Assembly: GCA_026388365.1 (NCBI GenBank)
Contig: JAPLJW010000342.1
Coordinates: 1 to 41,063 of the forward strand
Reading direction: 5' to 3'
From: Deltaproteobacteria bacterium
GTDB lineage: Bacteria > Desulfobacterota > Syntrophia > Syntrophales > UBA5619
DNA: 41,063 bases
In this document: piece after piece, positions 15,784 to 25,078 of the stretch
Numbering within the stretch: the first letter of the stretch is position 1
Layout: each line of letters opens with the position of its first letter
Program-made: the position numbers and the translations under genes
The notes under the pieces: generated by a model
Told to the model about the DNA's origin: nothing
Database searches by the model: none
The model's input: the letters and a program-made list of their open reading frames with translations, nothing else

Positions 15784-16123
15784 CTTCATGGCATTTTTTA
15801 ATTAGTAGGCATTTCAACAGTTTCAAGATACTTTTTAAGTTCTTCCACGCTCAATCCATATAGTCCTAAGCTCGCCATCGTACATTTACCTTCAGCAGAG
15901 TAAATTAATACCGGATATGGCTCTGCCCATACTGCCCATTATAAATCAAAAGAGAGGGTTTTTTAACTTATTATATTATTATTTCAGTTATATAGATAAA
16001 TTTTATGCCTCATAATTCTAAAACCGAAAGTTGATAAATAATATATTCTTCTAATAGCATAAATATTACTTGACATATCATTGATAACGATATATTTATG
16101 CTTTAATACTTTCTGTTAAAAAA
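15784..16123. other. AT-rich intergenic region with a coding remnant
   Basis: On the minus strand, 15938-15798 reads WAVWAEPYPVLIYSAEGK and continues TMASLGLYGLSVEELKKYLE before a stop. It looks like the C-terminal tail of a lost protein I cannot identify, since a stop lies just upstream. The rest (about 15940-16123) is strongly AT-rich and contains the Lrp promoter region described separately. Confidence 0.4.
16070..16098 (+). promoter_or_regulatory. Promoter and candidate autoregulatory site of the Lrp-type gene
   Basis: TTGACA at 16070-16075 is followed by TATATT (16091-16096, 15-bp spacing) or TATTTA (16093-16098, 17-bp spacing), a good sigma-70-type promoter. ATATC-ATTGATAAC-GATAT (16075-16093) is an inverted repeat lying between the boxes, where an Lrp-type regulator could repress its own gene. 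The gene starts at 16124. Confidence 0.5.
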
Positions 16124-16612
16124 ATGAGGTGTTCATTGGATAAAACAAAACTTGATTCATTGGATAATGAGATCATTCGTCTGCTAGCAGAAAACGGGCG
16201 AATGCCGATTGGTGAAATGGCAAAAAAACTCAATGTGACGGCACCGACCATTCGAAACCGAATAAAAAGTCTTGAGAAAAAAGGCCTATTTAAAGTTTCA
16301 GGGCTGATCGATCCAAACCGACATCGAGAAATGATAACCGCGTTGGTTTCCATGAGCGTCCGGTCAGAAGGAAAATTGGATCAAATACTGGACAAGATAT
16401 CCCTTCTGCCAAATGTTGCCTGGGCAGCAGTGGTTAGTGGACGTTACGATATTATTGCTGAGGTAGTTTGTATGGGAGGAAAGGACGAATTATATCGATT
16501 CACTACTGATACAATTCTCCAAATGGGCAATGTGATTAGAAGTGAAACATTTATCATTATGAAATCTAGTCATAACTGGGTAGGTTTGCCCGATGGCGCA
16601 ATGGAACTCTAA
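16124..16612 (+). CDS. Lrp/AsnC-family transcriptional regulator
   Basis: This 162-residue protein has an N-terminal winged helix-turn-helix (about 10-60: LDNEIIRLLAENGRMPIGEMA, then VTAPTIRNRIKSLEKKGL) and a C-terminal RAM ligand domain (about 75-150: ALVSMSV, VAWAAVVSGRYDIIAEV). Lrp-type proteins sense amino acids and control their transport or degradation. Its position ahead of the peptidase and ABC importer genes makes it the likely local regulator. The 5' end contains two in-phase copies of TTCATTGGATA 24 bp apart (16132-16142 and 16156-16166). A damaged duplicate of this gene start lies near 23761-23845. Confidence 0.9.
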   Translation: MRCSLDKTKLDSLDNEIIRLLAENGRMPIGEMAKKLNVTAPTIRNRIKSLEKKGLFKVSGLIDPNRHREMITALVSMSVRSEGKLDQILDKISLLPNVAWAAVVSGRYDIIAEVVCMGGKDELYRFTTDTILQMGNVIRSETFIIMKSSHNWVGLPDGAMEL

Positions 16613-16671
16613 ATGAGAACAAGGAGATTTCTTACGAATAATGGGGCGGGAGATATTCAGCCATCGTAAAG

Positions 16672-17892
16672 ATGGAATTGGGGGGTTCGACGTTGGATTC
16701 AGTCAGCCTGAAAGTAGAGGTCTGTAAATTCGTCGATGCGCTCACCGAATTACTGGTGGCGTTGAGCACTGAAATCCACAGAACCCCTGAATTGAGTTTT
16801 GAAGAGCACAAGGCTGTCCAATTGATTACTGCTTTGCTGCGTGACGAGGGGTTCGAGATCGAAAAGGGCGTTGCAGGGTTGGAGACGGCGTTTGTGGCGA
16901 CGCACCCTTCCCGATCCAATGGCCCTAGAATCGTCTTCCTGGCAGAATACGACGCTCTGCCCGGTGTCGGTCATGCCTGCGGCCACAATATTATCGCCGG
17001 CAGCGCAGTCGGCGCGGCACTGGCTGTCGGAAAAATCAAGGAGCGCTTGCCGGGCACACTGCAGATATTTGGCTGTCCCGCCGAGGAGAAAGGCGGCGGA
17101 AAAATCACCATGATCGAACACGGTGTCTTTGACAGCGTGGACATCGCCATGATGGTCCACCCGGGAGCCAAGAACTCCGGCACCCGTAATAATCTCACAT
17201 TGGTGCCCCTGGAAATCACGTTCGAAGGAAAATCCGCACATGCCTCCGCTGCCCCGGAGCAAGGGATCAATGCCCTTAGCGCAGTGATGCAGACGTTTAA
17301 CAGCATCAATGCCTTGCGCGAACACCTGTCGCCGGATGCTTCGATTCACGGCATTATCACACATGGCGGAGAGCGAACGAACATCGTTCCGGATTTTGCG
17401 CAATGCCGATTTTCCGTACGTTCCCCCCGAAGGAAACACCGGGATGAGCTGGTGGAAAAATTGAAAAACTGTGCCCGCGGCGCTGCTTTGGCCATGGGAT
17501 GCAAGGCTCGATTCGGCCATTTCGACCAGATCTACGACGCCATGAGAATCAATGCGCCTCTGGAACTCGCTTTTCGGAACAATTTGGAATCCCTTGGCCT
17601 TAGCGTCGCAAAAGACGTCGAGCAGGGCAGAGGTTCCACGGATGCAGCCAATGTGAGCCATGTGGTTCCGACACTGCATGCGTATGTGGCTGTCGCGCCT
17701 GAAGAAGTCAAACTGCACACGGAGGAATTTTCGCATGCCGCTGCCTCGGCCAAAGGGATGCAGGCAATGATTCATGCGGCAAAAGCCATGGCCATGACCG
17801 CCGTTGACGGGTTCAGCTCGGAAGATCTGATCAATCAAATAAAAGAGCACTTCTTGAGGGGAAAAGGAAGTGATAGCAACCCGGAAGGGTAA
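16672..17892 (+). CDS. M20 family metallo-amidohydrolase/dipeptidase
   Basis: This 406-residue M20 peptidase has zinc-site segments LAEYDALPGVGHACGHN (His101, Cys103, His105), CPAEEKGGG (Glu138-139) and MVHPGAKN. A lid/dimerisation domain starts around ITFEGKSAHASAAPEQG. It is closest in pattern to the M20D / PM20D2 / AbgB group, which cleaves N-acyl or dipeptide substrates such as beta-alanyl-lysine or -ornithine or aminobenzoyl-glutamate. The start at 16672 is the first ATG in frame after a stop at 16639, with a weak ribosome-binding site. It precedes the substrate-binding gene of the ABC importer by about 75 bp, suggesting intracellular hydrolysis of the imported compound. Confidence 0.85.
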   Translation: MELGGSTLDSVSLKVEVCKFVDALTELLVALSTEIHRTPELSFEEHKAVQLITALLRDEGFEIEKGVAGLETAFVATHPSRSNGPRIVFLAEYDALPGVGHACGHNIIAGSAVGAALAVGKIKERLPGTLQIFGCPAEEKGGGKITMIEHGVFDSVDIAMMVHPGAKNSGTRNNLTLVPLEITFEGKSAHASAAPEQGINALSAVMQTFNSINALREHLSPDASIHGIITHGGERTNIVPDFAQCRFSVRSPRRKHRDELVEKLKNCARGAALAMGCKARFGHFDQIYDAMRINAPLELAFRNNLESLGLSVAKDVEQGRGSTDAANVSHVVPTLHAYVAVAPEEVKLHTEEFSHAAASAKGMQAMIHAAKAMAMTAVDGFSSEDLINQIKEHFLRGKGSDSNPEG

Positions 17893-17965
17893 TACATCGA
17901 AATATGGATGTGAAGGTTGGGTATGCGGATGACCCTCATAACATGAAAACCAAGGAGGAATAATC

Positions 17966-19546
17966 ATGACTGAAAATCGTTTGAAATCAGTATGTGCCCT
18001 CGGTGTTTTGTTGTTTCTGGTTTTTCTGCTTGCCGGTCCAGCCGCCGGCAGCGATTCACCAAAGTACGGTGGGGTTTTCAAAATGGCCACTCACCAGGAT
18101 ATCCCGACCCTCGACTGCATGATGAGTTCAGCGGATGTGGTTTACGAACCAGGCGGGCATATCTTCGAGACTTTGGTGCAGTATATCACGGCTGACGGCT
18201 TAATCGCGCCTGAGTTGGCAGACAGATGGACCGTATCGAAAGACCACTTGAAATTCACATTTAACATCAGAAAAGGCGTTAAATTTCACAATGGTGCAGA
18301 ACTGACTTCCGAAGACGTGCTGGCATCCGTCGAGCGATGGTTTAAGAACGGCGCACGGGGTGGCATCGCAAGACCATATCTCGATCGGCTTTCAACCCCC
18401 GACAAATATACATTTGAAATATATCTGAAACAACCCTACGGCCCGCTGCTCTCATTACTCGGCTTTGGAAATGGTGGGCCTGTGATTATCCCCGCCAAAA
18501 TTGCCCGTGAGGCAGGTGCTGAAATGCTCAAACCGGAGAACTACATTGGCACCGGCCCTTACAAGTTTGGAAAGTGGGTGCAGGGGGAATATGTCAGCCT
18601 GGATAGGTGGGAAGGATATGTCCCTAGAAATGAACCGCCCAATGGTCGTGCCGGAAAGAAAATCGCCTATTTCGACCGCGCGGAATTCCACATTGTCAAG
18701 GAAGAGGCGGCTCGGACAAATGGCGTCAGTTCCGGACAGTACTATTACGCCACGGGGGTACAGGCTGATCAGTACGGTTCATTGGTCAAAAATCCCAACA
18801 TTCGTGCCATCAAACTGGAGCCTCCCTACTGGTGTCAAATCTTCTTCAATACCAAAGAGGGGCTATGCGCAAGCCAGGGGCTGAGGCAGGCAATTCTTGC
18901 CACGCTCAACATGGATGAAATCATGGTCGCCGTTTTTGGGGACCTTTCTGAAGTCCAGGGGTCGATCTTCCCGAAAAGCACGCCCTGGTACACGACCGCC
19001 GGCCTCGATAAGTATAATCAAAAGAATCCCAAACTGGGTATGGATCTGGCGAAAAAAGCGGGCTACAAGGGTGGAAAGATTCGTATGCTTGTGGGGAACC
19101 AGTACCCCATGTATGACTTGAGCCAGGTCGTCGCCAAGCAGCTCAAAGATGCCGGCTTCAACGTTGACTTTCAAGTCTACGATTGGGCGGGAGTGGTCTC
19201 CAATCGGGGACAGTCGAACAAGTGGGAACTCTTTATTACGGCGGGCAGTGCGGTCTATTACGATCCGGGCATAAGCTATTGGTTGAGTCCCACGTATCCG
19301 GGATGGTGGGACTCGCCTGAGAAGCTTGCCGTTCTGAAAGATTTTGTTTCAATAACCGACTATAAGGCTCGTCTTGATGCCTGGTCTCGGTTTCAGGAAA
19401 TTTTTTACACCCAGGTGCCAATTATTAAGTTCGGCGATTATTATGTGCTTCATATGGCGGCCACCGAAAACAGGATAAAGAATCTGGGTTCCAAGACCCA
19501 TCCCATCCACACATTCAGTTACGCATGGAATCTCTGGTTGCCGTAG
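17966..19546 (+). CDS. ABC transporter substrate-binding protein, peptide/opine/nickel type (SBP_bac_5)
   Basis: This 526-residue protein starts with a Sec signal peptide (hydrophobic ALGVLLFLVFLLAGPAAG, cleavage near residue 28). The mature protein shows the family 5 pattern: GGVFKMATHQDIPTLD, LADRWTVSKDHLKFTFNIRKGVKFHNG, and YIGTGPYKFGKW. This periplasmic receptor delivers peptides, opines or similar cations to the importer encoded just downstream. The start has AAGGAGG at good spacing. The surrounding M20 hydrolase and opine dehydrogenase suggest a conjugated amino acid as ligand (inference). Confidence 0.92.
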   Translation: MTENRLKSVCALGVLLFLVFLLAGPAAGSDSPKYGGVFKMATHQDIPTLDCMMSSADVVYEPGGHIFETLVQYITADGLIAPELADRWTVSKDHLKFTFNIRKGVKFHNGAELTSEDVLASVERWFKNGARGGIARPYLDRLSTPDKYTFEIYLKQPYGPLLSLLGFGNGGPVIIPAKIAREAGAEMLKPENYIGTGPYKFGKWVQGEYVSLDRWEGYVPRNEPPNGRAGKKIAYFDRAEFHIVKEEAARTNGVSSGQYYYATGVQADQYGSLVKNPNIRAIKLEPPYWCQIFFNTKEGLCASQGLRQAILATLNMDEIMVAVFGDLSEVQGSIFPKSTPWYTTAGLDKYNQKNPKLGMDLAKKAGYKGGKIRMLVGNQYPMYDLSQVVAKQLKDAGFNVDFQVYDWAGVVSNRGQSNKWELFITAGSAVYYDPGISYWLSPTYPGWWDSPEKLAVLKDFVSITDYKARLDAWSRFQEIFYTQVPIIKFGDYYVLHMAATENRIKNLGSKTHPIHTFSYAWNLWLP

Positions 19547-19554
19547 CCAGGATG

Positions 19555-19598
19555 TTCGATGGAAGCCTTCGAAAATCTGTCTCGGGGCTTCCATCGAA
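19555..19598 (+). repeat. Intercistronic hairpin after the binding-protein gene
   Basis: TTCGATGGAAGCC (19555-19567) and GGCTTCCATCGAA (19586-19598) form a perfect 13-bp stem with an 18-nt loop, nine bases after the stop. No T run follows. Such hairpins between a binding-protein gene and its permease genes commonly stabilise the upstream mRNA and lower permease expression. Confidence 0.6.
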
Positions 19599-19681
19599 AA
19601 CAGGAGCCGTTCTGTGGGGAGTAAAGGGCGCCGACCGGTCAAAAAGAGAACCCGAATAAACAGAGGGGGGTTAACCAAAAA

Positions 19682-20629
19682 ATGACCGACTACATTGTCC
19701 GTCGATTACTGCTCATGATACCGATCATGCTGATGGTCGGTATCATATGCTTTCTGCTCATACACCTTATCCCTGGAAATCCTGCCGAGCTGATGCTGGG
19801 AGCGGAGGCCGATTCGGCCGTCATTGCCGCATTGACGAAGAAGATGGGGTACGACCAACCCCTGTACATGCAGTTCCTCAAGTGGTTGCAAATGGTTATA
19901 CGGTTCGATTTTGGCATGTCGATCTATTCTCATCAACCTGTCATCTCCCTCATCGCCCATCGTGCGGAAGCGAGCATTCTCATTGCCAGCGGAGCGACAA
20001 TCCTATTTTCGTTTTTCGGGATTTTGGTTGGAATTATTTCCGCGATAAAACGCAACAGCTGGCTTGACCAGGTTTCCATGACCCTGTCGCTGACCTTAGC
20101 CTCAGCCCCCAGCTTCTGGATCGGTTTGAACCTGATGCTCATCTTTGCGGCGATTTTAAACTGGCTGCCCGGTTCAGGGTATCCAGGCGTCATCGAAACC
20201 GGGAATATCAGCGATCTTCGCTACCTCATTTTGCCCTGTCTGACGATCGCCATCCCATCAACCGGACTGATCGCCCGACTGACCCGATCTTTTTTCATCG
20301 ACATACTGTCAATGGAATATATCACTACGGCAAGAGCCAAGGGCCTTAAGGAGAGTGTGGTACTCATAAAACATGCCCTCCGAAACGCGCTGATCCCGGT
20401 AGTTGCGGTCATCGGCTCCTATTTTGCCGAGATTGTTTCGTTGTCGGTTGTTATAGAGACCGTATTTAACGTCCCGGGGGTCGGCAGGCTCGTGGTGGAA
20501 TCCATTCTTCAGAGGGACTACCCCACGTTGCAGGCCCTGCTCATGTTTATTGCGGCGCTTTATGTGATTGTCAACTTTCTCTGTGATATCATCTATGCGG
20601 TTTTGGATCCCCGAATCCAATATGATTAG
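19682..20629 (+). CDS. ABC transporter permease, DppB type
   Basis: This 315-residue integral membrane protein has about six hydrophobic segments, starting with LLLMIPIMLMVGIICFLLIH. It carries the DppB/OppB N-terminal signature IPGNPAELMLG and the EAA-loop region YITTARAKGLKESVVLIKHALRNALIPV, which contacts the ATPases. It forms the heteromeric channel with the next gene product. It follows the binding-protein gene after the hairpin-containing gap. Confidence 0.92.
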   Translation: MTDYIVRRLLLMIPIMLMVGIICFLLIHLIPGNPAELMLGAEADSAVIAALTKKMGYDQPLYMQFLKWLQMVIRFDFGMSIYSHQPVISLIAHRAEASILIASGATILFSFFGILVGIISAIKRNSWLDQVSMTLSLTLASAPSFWIGLNLMLIFAAILNWLPGSGYPGVIETGNISDLRYLILPCLTIAIPSTGLIARLTRSFFIDILSMEYITTARAKGLKESVVLIKHALRNALIPVVAVIGSYFAEIVSLSVVIETVFNVPGVGRLVVESILQRDYPTLQALLMFIAALYVIVNFLCDIIYAVLDPRIQYD

Positions 20630-20641
20630 GAGGCAAGAAAC

Positions 20642-21478
20642 TTGAGGAGATTCCTGAAACTCGCTAAAAAGAGACCCATTACCATTGCGGCGCTGGTTGT
20701 ATTGGCGGTCCTGCTTTTTTTAACAATTCTCGGACCGTTTGCAACGCCTTATGACCCCTATACAATGCAGGCAAAAAGTCGATTACAGCCTCCCGATATG
20801 AAGCATTGGTTCGGTACGGATAATTTCGGGAGAGACATGCTGAGCCGCATCGTGGTTGGAACGCGTCTGACACTGGGCACATCGCTTTGTATACTTATCT
20901 TTATCGCTTCCTTTGGAATCGCCATCGGCAGCATCTCAGGCTACTACCGTCCTGCAGGGGCGGTTCTGATGCGTATTGTAGATGCCGCCATGGCTTTTCC
21001 GAGCATGCTCATCGCGCTTTTTTTGGCGTCGATTATGAACCCTGGATTTATAACGGTCCTGGTTGCCGTCACTGTGGTTTACACCCCCAGGCTGGCAAGG
21101 TTGGTCCACGGAATCACCCTGACAATCGCCACCAACACTTACGTTTCCGCAGCCAAAGCAGTAGGTGTCGGAGAGTTTCGAATTCTCACGCGGTATGTCA
21201 TTTTGAATGCTCTGTCCCCGATCATTGTCCAGTGCAGCTTTCAGTTGGCTCAAATTATTTTGATATTGGCGATACTCGATTTTCTTGGGGTAGGCTTCAC
21301 GCCTGACCTGCCATCCTGGGGGAACATGATCGCTATGTCGCGCGTTTACATCACACGGGCGCCGTGGCTCTTGATTTTTCCGGGTGTGGCTATTTCTCTG
21401 GCAGTGATATCCATCAACATCGTGGGAGATACGCTGCGTGACGCACTCGATCCTCATGGACAGGAGCAGATATTCTAG
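20642..21478 (+). CDS. ABC transporter permease, DppC type
   Basis: This 278-residue membrane permease has the DppC/OppC features: an N-terminal transmembrane helix, the periplasmic LQPPDMKHWFGTDNFGRDMLSR motif, and an EAA loop around YVSAAKAVGVGEFRILTRYVILNAL. The start is TTG at 20642, with AGGAGG (20628-20633) eight bases upstream; no in-frame ATG is close. It is 12 bp past the DppB-type gene, so the two are co-translated. Confidence 0.92.
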   Translation: MRRFLKLAKKRPITIAALVVLAVLLFLTILGPFATPYDPYTMQAKSRLQPPDMKHWFGTDNFGRDMLSRIVVGTRLTLGTSLCILIFIASFGIAIGSISGYYRPAGAVLMRIVDAAMAFPSMLIALFLASIMNPGFITVLVAVTVVYTPRLARLVHGITLTIATNTYVSAAKAVGVGEFRILTRYVILNALSPIIVQCSFQLAQIILILAILDFLGVGFTPDLPSWGNMIAMSRVYITRAPWLLIFPGVAISLAVISINIVGDTLRDALDPHGQEQIF

Positions 21479-21576
21479 GTGTGAGATACAGGATACCGCA
21501 ACGGATGAAGAACCTTTGCAATTTCTTTTAACCATGCTGATTGATTTAGGCAGGACACTTATGGAGAACAACGGAC

Positions 21577-22560
21577 ATGCCACTTCTTGAGGTCAGAAAT
21601 CTCAAAACATATTTCGATACTGAGGACGGTGTCGTTCGGGCCGTCGACGGCGTTACCTTCTCTATAGATCCGGAAAGAACCCTCGGTGTGGTTGGGGAGA
21701 GTGGCTGCGGCAAATCGGTCACCGCCAAGGCAATCATGGGGCTGGTGAAATCACCGCCCGGCAGAATTGAGAGCGGAGAAATTCTTTTCCATCGAGACGG
21801 GCACATCATCGATCTGGCAAAGCTGAATCCCCGGGGTGAAGAGATGCGACATATCCGCGGCAATGAGATCGCCATGATCTTCCAGGAGCCGATGACCTCT
21901 TTGAATCCGGTATATACCATCGGCAACCAGATCATGGAGGCCATCATTCTTCACCAGCGCTTATCCAAAAAGGAGGCAAAAAAGAAAGCCATCGAGGTCC
22001 TGGCATCCGTGGGGATACCGTCTCCCGAGCAGAGGGTCGACGAATATCCGCACCAGCTTTCAGGTGGTATGCGCCAGCGTGCGATGATCGCCATGGCCTT
22101 GTCCTGTCATCCGAGCCTTCTGATAGCCGATGAACCGACAACCGCCCTCGACGTGACCATACAGGCACAGGTGCAGGATCTGATGAACGACCTTCGCACA
22201 GAATTCAAGACGGCGATTATGTTCATTACGCACGATCTTGGGGTGATTGCGCATATGGCCGATGATGTGATCATCATGTATCTGGGCAGAATCGTGGAAA
22301 GCGCACCGGTCGGCGAACTCTTCGACAACCCCAGACACCCCTACACGATAGGGCTTCTCAATTCGATTCCATCCTTCACTGTTTCGAGAAAGAAGCGGCT
22401 TGTACCCATCGAAGGAATCGTCCCGGACTCCGTTGGTGCGCCCCGGGGGTGTGGGTTTGAGCCCAGATGTCCGCAGGCGAAAGAAATTTGTAAAAGGCAG
22501 ATCCCTGAACTCAAGGCGATAACGCCAAAACATCCAGCCGCATGCTGGCTTTATCATTGA
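21577..22560 (+). CDS. ABC transporter ATP-binding protein, DppD type
   Basis: This 327-residue ATPase has Walker A GESGCGKS (40-47), the signature LSGGMRQR, Walker B LLIADEPTTALD, and the switch His in TLD..FITHDLG. The C-terminal oligopeptide-transporter domain contains the cysteine-bearing GCGFEPRCPQAKEIC motif typical of DppD/OppD. It energises the importer together with the next ATPase. Confidence 0.93.
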   Translation: MPLLEVRNLKTYFDTEDGVVRAVDGVTFSIDPERTLGVVGESGCGKSVTAKAIMGLVKSPPGRIESGEILFHRDGHIIDLAKLNPRGEEMRHIRGNEIAMIFQEPMTSLNPVYTIGNQIMEAIILHQRLSKKEAKKKAIEVLASVGIPSPEQRVDEYPHQLSGGMRQRAMIAMALSCHPSLLIADEPTTALDVTIQAQVQDLMNDLRTEFKTAIMFITHDLGVIAHMADDVIIMYLGRIVESAPVGELFDNPRHPYTIGLLNSIPSFTVSRKKRLVPIEGIVPDSVGAPRGCGFEPRCPQAKEICKRQIPELKAITPKHPAACWLYH

Positions 22561-22573
22561 CAAGGAGTGAAAA

Positions 22574-23614
22574 TTGCTTTCCCATAATGTACTGCTTGAA
22601 GTCAGAAACCTGAAGAAATACTTTCCGGTGCGAAAAGGGGTCCTCAAGCGCACAGTAGGCCATGTGAAGGCGGTGGACGATGTTGACATGCAAATCAAAG
22701 CGGGGGAGACACTGGGATTGGTCGGTGAGAGTGGCTGTGGAAAGACAACCACCGGTTGGGCCATCATTCGAATGTTCAAGCCGACCGCAGGGGAAGTCAT
22801 CTTTCGCAGTAAGAAGATGGCTCATCCGGGCGAAGAATTCAAGGAGGTAAATGTGGTCACTGCCTCCCGCAGACGGATGCAGCTTCTCCGTCGAGAGATG
22901 CAGATCATCTTTCAAGACCCTTACTCCTCACTGAACCCTCGCATGACGGCGGGTACAATCGTCGGAGAACCCCTGCTGGTACATGGTGTTGCTAACGGTA
23001 CGGAATTGGAGGATCGAACCCGCAAGCTGATGCGCGCCGTGGGCCTTAAGGCGGATCACATGAAGCGGTACCCTCATGAGTTTTCAGGGGGACAGCGTCA
23101 GCGGATTATGATCGCCCGTGCGCTTTCTCTGGACCCACAGTTCATCATCGCTGATGAGGCGATCTCCGCCCTCGACGTCTCTATTCAGGCACAGGTGATC
23201 AACCTTCTCATAGACTTGCAGAAGGAATTCAGCCTGACGTATCTGTTTATCGCCCATGACCTTTCTGTAGTCAGACACATCAGCAACCGTGTGGCAGTTA
23301 TGTACCTGGGAAAGATCGTTGAGCTTGCCGAAACCGATGAATTGTTCTTGAACCCCAAACACCCCTATACGGAGGCTTTAATGTCGGCGGTTCCGGTTCC
23401 GGACCCTCATTACAAGGGAAGTCGAATCCGACTTCAGGGGGATGTGCCGACGCCTCTGAACCCGCCTTCGGGGTGCTATTTTCACACCCGCTGCCGCTAT
23501 GCGAAGGCGGTCTGCAGGAACGAGGCGCCAGCCTATCGAGAGGTCGATAAAGAGCATTTCGTCATGTGTCATTTCGCCGACGAACTGAGCCTTCAACCCG
23601 TTTGGACAGGATAG
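22574..23614 (+). CDS. ABC transporter ATP-binding protein, DppF type
   Basis: This 346-residue ATPase has Walker [10 protein letters not shown], the signature [15 protein letters not shown], Walker [13 protein letters not shown] and a C-terminal [14 protein letters not shown] motif. The start is TTG at 22574, with AAGGAG (22562-22567) at proper spacing and only 13 bp after the DppD-type stop. It closes the transporter operon that begins at the M20 gene or the Lrp gene. Confidence 0.92.
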   Translation: MLSHNVLLEVRNLKKYFPVRKGVLKRTVGHVKAVDDVDMQIKAGETLGLVGESGCGKTTTGWAIIRMFKPTAGEVIFRSKKMAHPGEEFKEVNVVTASRRRMQLLRREMQIIFQDPYSSLNPRMTAGTIVGEPLLVHGVANGTELEDRTRKLMRAVGLKADHMKRYPHEFSGGQRQRIMIARALSLDPQFIIADEAISALDVSIQAQVINLLIDLQKEFSLTYLFIAHDLSVVRHISNRVAVMYLGKIVELAETDELFLNPKHPYTEALMSAVPVPDPHYKGSRIRLQGDVPTPLNPPSGCYFHTRCRYAKAVCRNEAPAYREVDKEHFVMCHFADELSLQPVWTG

Positions 23615-23925
23615 TTTCATAGCATACAATTTGAAAAGAAAAAGACAGCTTAAACGCTTACCCCCGAGAGGGTGACCTGTCCGGGAAGATTTTGACTTTT
23701 ACAAGTTACGAGTCAAGTTGTGGAGGTTTTGCAATTTTAAGCACTTTAGGCACTTCTTATAAAAAAATAAGGTGTTCATTGGATAATGAGATCATTCGTC
23801 TGCTAGCAGAAACCGGGCAAATATTTTTTAAACTCAATCCTAAAACATTAATCAATTCCTAATTTGTTATTCTTCATCTTGGATAGCCAAAAAGAATATC
23901 TTTATATGTCAAGGAGAAAAACATT
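23615..23925. other. Intergenic region holding a damaged copy of the Lrp gene start
   Basis: 23761-23820 matches 16118-16201 at nearly every base except for a 24-bp deletion and a changed start codon. Beyond 23821 similarity fades (TTTAAACTCAAT aligns to AAACTCAAT of the Lrp gene). Upstream, TTGACT (23692) and AGTCAA (23711) form an inverted repeat. No complete gene is present. The opine dehydrogenase promoter must lie in the AT-rich end of this stretch. Confidence 0.6.
23761..23845 (+). pseudogene. Remnant of an Lrp/AsnC regulator gene (duplicated 5' end)
   Basis: The segment reads RCSLDNEIIRLLAETGQ, the opening of the regulator at 16124, but the ATG has become ATA and the eight codons between the two TTCATTGGATA repeats are missing, consistent with slippage or recombination between them. 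No helix-turn-helix or ligand domain remains. Confidence 0.75.
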
Positions 23926-25008
23926 ATGAACATAGCTGTATTAGGCTCGGGAAACGGGGGCTGTGCCGTTGCATTCGACTGTGCAGCACACGGCCATCAG
24001 GTCAGTCTGTTTGATTTTGAACAATTTCCGGAGAGTATCAAGGCTGTCCAGAATAGCGGAGGCATCCGCTGTGAGGGCATACTTGAAGGATTTCAGCCAG
24101 TGGCCTCTGCCGGACACGAGATTGCAAAAGCGTTGGATGGGGCTGATATCATATATGCCGTTGGTCCGGCTTACAGCACCAGGCCCTTCGCCGAAGTCTG
24201 TAAGCCATACCTCACAAAAGGGCAGATCGTGATCGTGTGCCCAAGTTCCTGCGGTGGCAGTATTGAATTTAAAAACGGGGCAGGTCTAAATCTTCGTGAT
24301 GAGGACATTGTTGTTGCAGAGACTTCGACGCTGCCGTATGCCGTACGACTGCTTGAGCCGGGCAAAATAAGGATATTTAATAAGCTCAAAGGCGGGTTGT
24401 TCCTGGCCGCGGTTCCGGCGAAAAATACCAATCATGTGTTGGAGCAGGTGCGAGATGTCTATCCGACGATGAGTGAGGCAAAGAATATACTCCAGACCAG
24501 TTTGCAGAACGGCAATCCGGTCATCCATCCCGCCATTACACTCATGAATGTCGCGCGAATCGAACGTACCAACTGCGATTTCGATTTTTATCATGATGGC
24601 GTCACTCCGGCGGTCGGCAGGCTGATCGAAGCGGTTGATAGGGAACGGATCGCCATCGGGAAAAAATTGAGCGTGAACGTCATTCCCGATCCGGAATTAG
24701 GTGTCATCCAAGGCTATATGACAGAAGCCACGTATGACATCGGATTTAACACCGCGCCGGGATTCGCGGGGGTCAAAGCCCCGAGCAGTCTGGATTACCG
24801 GTATTTCAATGAAGATGTGGGGTATGGTCTGGTGTTCCTCCAGAAACTTGGGGAACAGGTCGGAGTGGCGACACCGGTTATGTCGGCTATCATTAAACTG
24901 GTTTCTGTGTTGATGAACCGAGATTATTTGAGTGAAACCCGGCGCACGATGGAAACTCTTGGACTTTCAAAGCGAACGGCGAAAGAATTGGAGAAACTGC
25001 TGGCGTAA
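23926..25008 (+). CDS. Opine dehydrogenase (octopine/nopaline dehydrogenase family)
   Basis: This 360-residue protein has an N-terminal Rossmann motif (IAVLGSGNGGCAVAFDCAAHGH). Its C-terminal helical domain contains GNPVIHPAITLMN, with the conserved His expected to be catalytic in opine dehydrogenases, and the APGFAGVKAPSSLDYRYFNEDVGYGLV block. Family members interconvert opines with an amino acid plus a 2-oxo acid using NAD(P)H. In this setting, oxidation of an arginine- or ornithine-derived opine to feed arginase or the ornithine genes is a reasonable inference; synthesis of an opine cannot be ruled out. A good AAGGAG precedes ATG 23926. Confidence 0.87.
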   Translation: MNIAVLGSGNGGCAVAFDCAAHGHQVSLFDFEQFPESIKAVQNSGGIRCEGILEGFQPVASAGHEIAKALDGADIIYAVGPAYSTRPFAEVCKPYLTKGQIVIVCPSSCGGSIEFKNGAGLNLRDEDIVVAETSTLPYAVRLLEPGKIRIFNKLKGGLFLAAVPAKNTNHVLEQVRDVYPTMSEAKNILQTSLQNGNPVIHPAITLMNVARIERTNCDFDFYHDGVTPAVGRLIEAVDRERIAIGKKLSVNVIPDPELGVIQGYMTEATYDIGFNTAPGFAGVKAPSSLDYRYFNEDVGYGLVFLQKLGEQVGVATPVMSAIIKLVSVLMNRDYLSETRRTMETLGLSKRTAKELEKLLA

Positions 25009-25078
25009 AAAAACATATAAATATAGCTCAAAATATTTTGTTCTCATAGCAGGATCCGGGGGGTAGGTCAGGTATCGC

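Noticed and set aside
16750..18090. 446-codon minus-strand frame opposite the M20 gene
   Set aside because: The sense strand has complete M20 zinc motifs; the antisense product is cysteine/histidine-rich but unstructured and spans the next promoter region.
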